This document shows, one piece after another, positions 25,272-31,892 of a stretch of 49,941 bases of DNA. Position 1 is the stretch's first letter. Each line of letters begins with the position of its first letter. Under the pieces are notes generated by a model. The model was not told where the DNA came from, made no database searches, and was given only the letters and a program-made list of their open reading frames with translations. A program made the translations under genes and the position numbers. This DNA is from Mycoplasma sp. CAG:877 (GTDB lineage: Bacteria; Bacillota_I; Bacilli_A; RF39; UBA660), in the NCBI GenBank assembly GCA_000433455.1, contig HF992499.1:1-49941 (forward strand). The letters run 5' to 3'.

Positions 25272-26669
25272 ATGAAGTACAAAGTATTAGTAAATAAAGA
25301 ACATAAAATAAAAGAAAACTATCTTTCTAAAATAGAATTAATAACTATTAAAAATATAGATAATGAAGATATTCAAATAGAAAAAGAAACTTATAATGCT
25401 TATCAAAAACTAGAAAAATTTCTAAAAACAAAAAACATTATTATTGGTATCTCATCTGCCTATAGAAGTAAAGAATACCAACAAGAAATATATGATGATT
25501 TTGTAAAAGAATATGGTGAAGAATATGCAAATAAAATAGTTGCCCCAGTAGGTTGTTCAGAACACCATACTGGTCTTGCAATAGACATAAATATAAAGAA
25601 AAACGGTAAATGGCCAGCAAACAACAAAGAATTAGAAAAACAAGAACCATCTCTAAGAAAAATACACAAGTATCTAGCAAGTTATGGTTTTATACTTCGT
25701 TATTCAAAAGATAAAGAAAATATAACTGGCTACCCATATGAACCATGGCATATTAGATATGTTGGTAAAGTAGTAGCAAAAATAATCGAAAAAGAAAATT
25801 ACACTTTAGAAGAATATCTAAATAATTATTCTGGTGTAATCATTGTAAATAAACCAGTTGATATAACTTCTTTTGATGTTGTAAATAGTATTTCCAAAAC
25901 TCTAGGTATTAAAAGAGTAGGCCACACAGGAACCCTAGACCCACTAGCAACAGGAATTCTAGTAGTAACAATTGGTAAAGCTACTAAAATAGGTGAACTA
26001 TTAACCGCAACTTATAAAGAATACCAAGCTGGAGTCCTATTAGGTGTAGATACAGATACTATAGATATAACTGGAAAAATAAAAAATACTAAAATAGTAC
26101 CAGAAAATCTCCCAATAGAATCTACTCTAAATAGTTATAAAAAAACTTATTTACAAGAAGTTCCAATCTATTCAGCTGTTAAAGTAAATGGTAAAAAACT
26201 ATATGACTATGCTCGTCAAAATAAAGAAGTAACTCTTCCTAAAAAAGAAGTAACTATTAAAGAAATAAAACTTTTAGAAACGGATCGAAATACCTTTACC
26301 TTTAAAACAACAGTTTCAAAAGGTTGCTACATAAGAAGTTTAATTAGAGATATTGGATTATCTCTAAATACTTATGCCACTATGACAAATCTAATTAGGA
26401 CTAAACAAGGTAAATTTACTATTGAAGAAGCAAACACTTTAGAAGAAATAGAAAAGGGTAATTTCAAATTACATAAAATAGAAGATGTTCTAGATTATCC
26501 TAAAATAATAGTCGATAAGGATATAGAACAAAAAATAAGAACCGGTCAAAAATTACCTAATACTTATAATATTAAAGACAAAGTAATCTTTCTTACTTCT
26601 TCTAACGAACTATTAGGTATTTATCAATCTGAAAATAATCTATTAGTAGTCTGGAAAAACTTCGTCTAG
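25272..26669 (+). CDS. truB: Fusion: VanY-type D,D-carboxypeptidase + tRNA pseudouridine-55 synthase TruB
   Basis: One continuous 465-codon frame. Residues 35-175 are a peptidase M15B (VanY/DacY) domain: SSAYRSKEYQ, zinc motif S96-x-H98-x2-G-x-A-x-D105 and E157-P-W-H160. Residues 187-465 are TruB: IIVNKPVDITSFDVV, GHTGTLDPLATG with nucleophile Asp223, then a C-terminal PUA-like part. TruB normally starts at the 'xxGxIxxxKP' strand; here that strand follows EYLNNY directly, with no start codon or ribosome site at the junction. All catalytic residues of both halves are present. No signal peptide is evident, so the carboxypeptidase half would be cytosolic, which is odd for its usual peptidoglycan substrate. 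The start is ATG 25272, after AGAAGGA. Confidence 0.88.
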   Translation: MKYKVLVNKEHKIKENYLSKIELITIKNIDNEDIQIEKETYNAYQKLEKFLKTKNIIIGISSAYRSKEYQQEIYDDFVKEYGEEYANKIVAPVGCSEHHTGLAIDINIKKNGKWPANNKELEKQEPSLRKIHKYLASYGFILRYSKDKENITGYPYEPWHIRYVGKVVAKIIEKENYTLEEYLNNYSGVIIVNKPVDITSFDVVNSISKTLGIKRVGHTGTLDPLATGILVVTIGKATKIGELLTATYKEYQAGVLLGVDTDTIDITGKIKNTKIVPENLPIESTLNSYKKTYLQEVPIYSAVKVNGKKLYDYARQNKEVTLPKKEVTIKEIKLLETDRNTFTFKTTVSKGCYIRSLIRDIGLSLNTYATMTNLIRTKQGKFTIEEANTLEEIEKGNFKLHKIEDVLDYPKIIVDKDIEQKIRTGQKLPNTYNIKDKVIFLTSSNELLGIYQSENNLLVVWKNFV

Positions 26670-26719
26670 TTTAACACTGAAATCTAAATTTTAACTAGCT
26701 ATAGCAACAAATAACCACT

Positions 26720-26760
26720 CACAAAATACCCGAAATATCTTTACAAAATGCCCAAAATAT
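26720..26760. repeat. Two imperfect 19-bp direct repeats overlapping a -35 (operator-like)
   Basis: Near-identical 19-bp blocks (core ACAAAATRCCCRAAATAT) at 26720-26738 and 26742-26760 are spaced 22 bp start to start, about two helical turns. The second covers the -35 hexamer of the J-domain gene. This layout suggests a repressor or activator site. Confidence 0.5.
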
Positions 26761-26768
26761 GATATAAT
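26741..26768 (+). promoter_or_regulatory. Promoter of the J-domain/LysM gene
   Basis: TTACAA (26741-26746), 16-bp spacer, TATAAT (26763-26768). Confidence 0.65.
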
Positions 26769-26799
26769 CATACAGCAATTGAAAAAGGGGGGATACATC

Positions 26800-28485
26800 A
26801 TGAGTTTAAACAGAAAATTAGATTATTATGAAATTTTAGGAGTAAGTAGAAATGCAACACTAGAAGAAATAAAAGCAGGTTATAGACAAGAAATTAAAAA
26901 GTTCCATCCAGATAAACGTGCTTCTATGGATAAAGAGTCACTTGATCCAATCGACGAACGTGTAAAAGATTTTCTTGCTCAACAAATAATTGATGCGTAT
27001 AGAACTTTAAAAGACTCATCACTTAAAGCAACTTATGATGCAACTTTACCAGAGAAAAAATCTGAAGAAGAATTAATATCTGATGATTTAGAAACATTAA
27101 CAGAAATATCAAGAAGTTTAAGATATGATTTTATAGATATTTATAAATTATTAGGTGTAAAAAGAAATGCCAGTACTACTGATATAGATAAAGCCTTCTT
27201 AAATTTAGCATATTCTTATAATCCAGAATTAACAGTAAATGCTACAAAATCTCCAAAAGCTCAAGATATGATAAAAAATATATATGGAATTTTAGAAGCT
27301 AGTTATAATGTTGTAAATACTGCCGAAAAACGAGTTGAATATGATGAGAAAACTAGAGAATATCTTTTAAAAAGAGTAAAAGAACATCAGGAAAAAGCAA
27401 AAGCAAGAGCTCAAAAAGAAGAACAAGAAAAAGCCAAGGCAAGAGCTCAAAAAGAAGAACAAGAAAAAGCTAAGGCAAGAGCTCAAAAAGCAAGACAAGA
27501 AGAACAAGCAAGAAGACAAGCTCAAGCAAAAAAAGAAAAAGAACAAACACCACCAAAAACAGAAAGTTCTAATTTTGAACAAAAAAATCATACAACTAAA
27601 TCAGAAAATAGAGGCCAAGAACCAAAGACAATGTCACAAAGTTTTAAAGAAGCTTGGCAAGAAATACGAAGTGAAGAAAAGTCTTATCCATTTACTGAAA
27701 GACATAAAAATATTAATAAAAACATTCACAGGAAATACTATCCTTATAGAGCAACACTTCCACAATATATAGTATATGGACTAAAAAATGGTCTTTTACA
27801 TGTTTCAGCTGAATTAGTATATCAATTAGAAAAATTCCGTTATATTACTGAAGATAATATTCCAAAATTTATAATTAGAAATAGAAAATCATTATGTGGT
27901 ATAGTGGTTGCTGGAGTTTTAATTACATCAGCAGTAGGAAAAGCTAACGATAAAATTGAGCCACCAGTAGAACCAACACATTCAACTGTAACAGATTCAA
28001 TTTCAAATGATGATACACAATCTCCAACTACAACAATTCCTGATGAAGTTGTTTTAAATAGAGTACACATTATAGAAGATGGCGATACATTAACTAAATA
28101 TTCAAATGAATCAAATACATCCATTGAACAAATTATGAGTGTAAACGGTTTAGAAAACAGCGATAAGATTATGAGTGGGGATAGAATAATAATTCCATAT
28201 ACAGTTTCAAATGAAGACTTAAAATATTATGTATCATCAAAAGAGTATTCAAGTGAAATCCCATTAGAAACATTTGCCGCTTTATATGAAACAGATGTTG
28301 AAACACTATTACAACTAAATAAAGAAGCAATTGATAAAATAACATTATCAACTGGTGAAACAGTATATGCACCAATATCTAATACACTACAAGTACCAAC
28401 ATTTATTAGTAAGGATGTTTTAGATGCTCATAAAGAAACATCAACTGGTGCTTATACAAAAACAAATGGAGAATATCATGGATAA
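26800..28485 (+). CDS. J-domain membrane protein with C-terminal LysM domain
   Basis: The 561-aa protein has a canonical J domain at residues 3-75 (YYEILGVSRNAT, H36-P37-D38). A second J-like domain at about 105-175 has NPE instead of HPD. Three 12-residue Lys/Arg/Gln repeats (198-233, charged helix), one membrane helix (about 363-382) and a LysM domain (about 417-466, IEDGDTLTKYS...GDRIIIPY) follow. A degenerate second LysM-like unit ends the protein. The J domain should therefore face the cytosol, able to stimulate DnaK, while LysM faces the wall. ATG 26800 follows GGGGGGATA; an upstream TTG overlaps the site. It overlaps the next gene by 8 bases. Confidence 0.82.
   Translation: MSLNRKLDYYEILGVSRNATLEEIKAGYRQEIKKFHPDKRASMDKESLDPIDERVKDFLAQQIIDAYRTLKDSSLKATYDATLPEKKSEEELISDDLETLTEISRSLRYDFIDIYKLLGVKRNASTTDIDKAFLNLAYSYNPELTVNATKSPKAQDMIKNIYGILEASYNVVNTAEKRVEYDEKTREYLLKRVKEHQEKAKARAQKEEQEKAKARAQKEEQEKAKARAQKARQEEQARRQAQAKKEKEQTPPKTESSNFEQKNHTTKSENRGQEPKTMSQSFKEAWQEIRSEEKSYPFTERHKNINKNIHRKYYPYRATLPQYIVYGLKNGLLHVSAELVYQLEKFRYITEDNIPKFIIRNRKSLCGIVVAGVLITSAVGKANDKIEPPVEPTHSTVTDSISNDDTQSPTTTIPDEVVLNRVHIIEDGDTLTKYSNESNTSIEQIMSVNGLENSDKIMSGDRIIIPYTVSNEDLKYYVSSKEYSSEIPLETFAALYETDVETLLQLNKEAIDKITLSTGETVYAPISNTLQVPTFISKDVLDAHKETSTGAYTKTNGEYHG
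27391..27498 (+). repeat. Three 36-bp in-frame tandem repeats
   Basis: Units at 27391, 27427 and 27463 encode EKAKARAQKEEQ-type 12-mers; the third is slightly diverged. Copy number can change without shifting the frame. Confidence 0.85.
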
Positions 28486-28990
28486 TAATAAATTATTTGT
28501 TGAATTTTTAATAAAAAACAATTTACTAGAAGAGTACCAAAGAATCTTAGAAGTTCTAAATGGACCATCTAACTCAGTAGCAAGATATTCAGATCAAGAT
28601 ATATATCTTTTAAATAATCTAGTAAGACAAAAAGATCTAGCAAACTTTGGTATAAAAGGTGAGAGGGGAACTCTAACAAAAGATGGTATCATCTTACCAA
28701 AACAAATTTTAATAGCACACAAAAAACAAAGAAGAGAAATTCCAGAAATTACAGACTTTGACTTAATAATGGGAAATGGAATAAGTAATACATCTTTTAT
28801 AGCTAGTAACTTTCCGCAAGATAAATTATTTGGCTTTTGTACTGATACAACAGATCCTTCTCTTCACTTAAGAATGACTAGGGCAGAATTTCTCATAGAT
28901 GAATACAATCAAAGTAAAAATCCTGGTTATACTCTAGTAACTAAAGAAGAAAAGGGTAAGGTATATTGCTTAGTTAAAAAAACAAAATAG
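28478..28990 (+). CDS. Hypothetical protein (170 aa)
   Basis: I do not recognise this family. It is a soluble alpha/beta protein with a charged helical N-terminus (about 1-30) and a C-terminal half that contains FDLIMGNGIS, FPQDKLFGFCTD and a final strand pair KGKVYCLVKK. ATG 28478 is chosen because AATGGAGAAT lies just before it, and it overlaps the stop of the J-domain/LysM gene (ATGGATAA). That makes translational coupling and a shared process likely. A terminator follows. Confidence 0.6.
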   Translation: MDNNKLFVEFLIKNNLLEEYQRILEVLNGPSNSVARYSDQDIYLLNNLVRQKDLANFGIKGERGTLTKDGIILPKQILIAHKKQRREIPEITDFDLIMGNGISNTSFIASNFPQDKLFGFCTDTTDPSLHLRMTRAEFLIDEYNQSKNPGYTLVTKEEKGKVYCLVKKTK

Positions 28991-29018
28991 GTTTACAGTT
29001 AAGTAAATCTATTTTTTT
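28989..29018 (+). terminator. Rho-independent terminator
   Basis: AGGTTTAC (28989-28996) pairs with GTAAATCT (29003-29010), one G-T pair, followed by seven T. Confidence 0.75.
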
Positions 29019-29089
29019 ATTAATTACTAAGTTCTCCCTTTTTTCTAAGGTTTTAATATAGTATAATAATCAAGAAGGTAGTGAGATAA

Positions 29090-30043
29090 ATGCTAAAATA
29101 CATCTTTTTACTAATTGGTTTTATAGTAATTATTAAAGCTAGTGATATCTTAGTTGATAGTGCAACCTCGATTGCTATTAAGTGTAAGATTCCTAAAATG
29201 TTAATAGCTCTTACTATTGTATCATTTGGTACTTGTGCTCCAGAAATTGCTATATCGTTTACTTCGGTTATAAATAAAAATGGTACGATAGCCTTTGCTA
29301 ATGTCATAGGTAGTTGTATTGTAAATGTCTTTCTAATTATAGGACTAGCTTCCTTACTACATCCTATAAAAGTAAAACATGATACAGTCAAAAAAGAACT
29401 ACCAATCTTACTCTTAATAACAACAAGCTTTGCTGTATTAATGCTAGATAGCGTCTTTAATAAAGCAACACCAAATGTTTTCTCTAGAGTAGATGGAATA
29501 GTTCTAATGTCTTTATTCTTAATGTTTGTAATGTACTTAGTTCAACTATCTAAAAGAAAAGAAAAAAATACAGAAAAAATGGAAATTAAATATGATAGTC
29601 TTCCTATCGCTATAATTATCTTAATATTATCAATAGTTTTAATATCTCTAAGTAGTAATATTATAGTAGATAACGCTGTTAAAATAGCTGAAAGTCTACA
29701 TATAAGTGAAAAACTAATTACTATGACCGCTATTGTAATTGGTACATCTCTTCCAGAAATGTTTATGACTGTAAGTAGTGCTAGAAAAGGTGAATTTGAT
29801 ATGGCTATTGGTAATATCATTGGAACTAATATTTTTAATATTTGTATCGTTTTAGGCCTACCAGTAACAATCTACGGCGATATCTCTTTAGCAAATTTTT
29901 CAATGATTGATATAGTAGCAGTCTTTCTAACATCTCTAGACTTATACTTATTTGCTAGAAGTGAAAGAACTATTTCTAAAGCAGAAGGCTTAACTATGTT
30001 ACTAATATTTGCTGTTTACTATATCTCAGTCATATTCTTTTAA
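29090..30043 (+). CDS. CaCA-family Ca2+/Na+ (cation/Ca2+) exchanger, YrbG-like
   Basis: The 317-aa protein has two homologous halves of five membrane helices. Alpha-repeat 1 has SFGTCAPEIAISFTS and VIGSCIVNVFLIIG; alpha-repeat 2 has GTSLPEMFMTVSSA and NIIGTNIFNICIVLG. The paired acidic residues (Glu in APE and LPE) bind Ca2+ in these exchangers. The enzyme extrudes Ca2+ in exchange for Na+ or H+; ion choice cannot be read from sequence. Monocistronic, between a terminator and the nusA operon promoter. Confidence 0.9.
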   Translation: MLKYIFLLIGFIVIIKASDILVDSATSIAIKCKIPKMLIALTIVSFGTCAPEIAISFTSVINKNGTIAFANVIGSCIVNVFLIIGLASLLHPIKVKHDTVKKELPILLLITTSFAVLMLDSVFNKATPNVFSRVDGIVLMSLFLMFVMYLVQLSKRKEKNTEKMEIKYDSLPIAIIILILSIVLISLSSNIIVDNAVKIAESLHISEKLITMTAIVIGTSLPEMFMTVSSARKGEFDMAIGNIIGTNIFNICIVLGLPVTIYGDISLANFSMIDIVAVFLTSLDLYLFARSERTISKAEGLTMLLIFAVYYISVIFF

Positions 30044-30076
30044 TAATTAAAATTTCTAACAATATAAAATAAATGT

Positions 30077-30104
30077 TTGTATTTTATTAAAACTATGATA
30101 TAAT
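30077..30104 (+). promoter_or_regulatory. Promoter of the rimP-nusA-infB operon
   Basis: TTGTAT (30077-30082), 16-bp spacer, TATAAT (30099-30104). Confidence 0.65.
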
Positions 30105-30117
30105 ACACTTTAGAAAG

Positions 30118-30150
30118 GAGTGGGAAAGAAGAAATTTCCCACTCTTATTA
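30118..30150 (+). promoter_or_regulatory. Leader hairpin of the nusA operon
   Basis: GAGTGGGAAA (30118-30127) pairs perfectly with TTTCCCACTC (30135-30144), then TTATTATTT. The 10-bp GC-containing stem with a T-rich tail could act as an attenuator, perhaps feedback-controlled by NusA; this is inference. Confidence 0.5.
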
Positions 30151-30166
30151 TTTCTAGGAGGTGGCC

Positions 30167-30415
30167 ATGAAAGAGAAAATAGCACAACTTGTAGATGAAG
30201 AAATAAAAGATTTAAATGTCTTTGTTTCTGATGCATTTTTTGAAAACGTAGAAGGAAAGAAGATATTTAATATCGTTCTTGATAGTGAAGAAGTAATTGA
30301 TTTAAATCGTATTACTGAAGCATCAAGACTAATTAATAAAATAATTGATAAGAACAATTATTTATTAGAAGACGCAGATGAATTAGATATTTATTCAAAA
30401 GAGAAAGGAGAATAA
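30167..30415 (+). CDS. rimP: RimP-like ribosome maturation factor, N-terminal domain only
   Basis: The product is 82 aa, against about 150 for normal RimP. It covers the N-terminal alpha/beta domain, with IFNIVLDSEEVIDLNRITEA matching the RimP strand-helix pattern, and stops at ELDIYSKEKGE just where 'EVSSPG' and the C-terminal SH3-like domain would follow. The position directly before nusA supports the identity. RimP assists 30S assembly. ATG 30167 has AGGAG 6 bases upstream. The stop is 2 bases before nusA. No frameshifted continuation is visible, because nusA begins at once. Confidence 0.75.
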   Translation: MKEKIAQLVDEEIKDLNVFVSDAFFENVEGKKIFNIVLDSEEVIDLNRITEASRLINKIIDKNNYLLEDADELDIYSKEKGE

Positions 30416-30417
30416 AA

Positions 30418-31608
30418 ATGAACGGTAAAGAATTTAAAAAAGCTCTTGATAACATTGTTAAGGAAAAAAACATTGATCCAGAAGTAGTATATGAAGCAAT
30501 GGAACTTGCCTTAACTTCTGCTTATAAAAAGAACTTTAACTCAAAGACAAATGTAAAGGTTTTATTTGATCGTGCAACTGGTGAGATTAAAGTATATTCA
30601 TATCTTACTGTTGTACCTGATGATAAAATGACAAAAGAAGAATATGAAGATTACTTATTCGAACATTATACTGATGAAGATGATGAAGAAGAAACTGAAG
30701 AAAATGAAACAGTAGAAGGAGAAGAACAAGAAGAAGCACCACAAATTAGCTACTTCAATCCTGAAACTGAAATTAAAGTTAGTGATGCAAAGAAAATTGA
30801 TAAGACTTTAGAAGTAGGAGATACAATTGATCATGAAGTAACTCCAAAAGACTTTGGTCGTGTTGCTGCATCAACTGCTAAACAAGTAGTAGTTCAAAAA
30901 ATAAGAGAAGCTGAAAGAAATAGTATTCTAGAAGAGTTTGGTGACAAACAAGATGAACTTTTAGTAGGAACAGTTGCTCTAGAAGATACTGATAACTATT
31001 TTATTGATTTAGGAAGAACAAATGGTATCTTACCAAAGAAAGATATTATCCCAGGAGAAAAAATAGAAATGGGTTCTCAAATAAAAGTATATGTTTCTAA
31101 AGTAGATAACAATGGTAAAAACTTATTAGTCCTATTAAGTAGAACTCATTATGGTTTTGTAAAGAGATTATTTGAGCTAGAAATACCAGAAATTAATGAC
31201 GGTTCAGTATTAATTTATAGTGTAGCCAGAGACCCAGGCAACAGAAGTAAAGTTGCTGTTTACTCAGAAAGAGCAAACATTGATCCAATCGGTGCTTGTA
31301 TTGGTGAAAAGGGTAGTAGAATTGCTAGAATTATTGAAGAGTTACATGGTGAAAAACTAGACGTTGTAAAATACGACAAAGACCCAGCAGTATTTATTGA
31401 AAATGCTCTAGCTCCAGCTAAAGAATTAACAGTAGCTGTAACTGATCTTAAAAAACAGGAAGCTATGGTAATTGCTGATGGAGATAACTTCTCATTAGCT
31501 ATTGGTAAAAAAGGACAAAATGCTCGTTTAGCAAGCAAATTAACACACTATAAAATCGATATTAAAACAACTGAACAAGCTCGTGAAGCAGGTATAAATT
31601 TCAGATAG
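30418..31608 (+). CDS. nusA: Transcription termination/antitermination protein NusA
   Basis: The 396-aa protein has an N-terminal RNAP-binding domain (1-120) with an acidic Glu/Asp insert around residues 82-106, an S1 domain (about 180-255, LLVGTVALEDTDNYFIDLG), and two KH domains with GACIGEKGSRI and LAIGKKGQNARLA. NusA binds RNA polymerase and modulates pausing and termination. No C-terminal acidic repeats are present, as usual in Bacillota. It sits in the canonical order rimP-nusA-rnpM-infB. Confidence 0.97.
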   Translation: MNGKEFKKALDNIVKEKNIDPEVVYEAMELALTSAYKKNFNSKTNVKVLFDRATGEIKVYSYLTVVPDDKMTKEEYEDYLFEHYTDEDDEEETEENETVEGEEQEEAPQISYFNPETEIKVSDAKKIDKTLEVGDTIDHEVTPKDFGRVAASTAKQVVVQKIREAERNSILEEFGDKQDELLVGTVALEDTDNYFIDLGRTNGILPKKDIIPGEKIEMGSQIKVYVSKVDNNGKNLLVLLSRTHYGFVKRLFELEIPEINDGSVLIYSVARDPGNRSKVAVYSERANIDPIGACIGEKGSRIARIIEELHGEKLDVVKYDKDPAVFIENALAPAKELTVAVTDLKKQEAMVIADGDNFSLAIGKKGQNARLASKLTHYKIDIKTTEQAREAGINFR

Positions 31609-31617
31609 GAGGTTTCT

Positions 31618-31881
31618 ATGAAAGTAAAAAAAATTCCCCAAAGAACTTGTATAATTACTAAAGAAAAACTACCTAAACAAGAATTATTACGTGTTGTTAG
31701 AGCACCAGAAGGATATGTTGCTGTAGACGAAACAGGAAAAATGAACGGACATGGTGCATATATTAAAAAAGATATTGCAGTCCTAGAAAAAGCAATTAAG
31801 TCAAAAGCACTAGAAAAAAAATTAGAATGCAATATAGAGGACAGTGTTTATGAAGAAATAAGAAAAATTATAGAAAAGTGA
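31618..31881 (+). CDS. rnpM: RNase P modulator RnpM (YlxR)
   Basis: The 87-aa protein has the YlxR signature: PQRTCIITKEK, ELLRVVRAPEG, VDETGKMNGHGAYI. YlxR/RnpM binds the RNA subunit of RNase P and modulates it in Bacillus. The usual neighbouring L7Ae-like gene ylxQ is absent; infB starts 11 bases later. TGA is the stop. An ideal AGGAGG precedes the ATG. Confidence 0.92.
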   Translation: MKVKKIPQRTCIITKEKLPKQELLRVVRAPEGYVAVDETGKMNGHGAYIKKDIAVLEKAIKSKALEKKLECNIEDSVYEEIRKIIEK

Positions 31882-31892
31882 GGTGAGTCTTT

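Noticed and set aside
27367..27591. Minus-strand Phe/Leu/Ser/Cys-rich membrane-like frame
   Set aside because: Mirror of the Lys/Ala/Gln repeats in the J-domain/LysM gene; no start signal.
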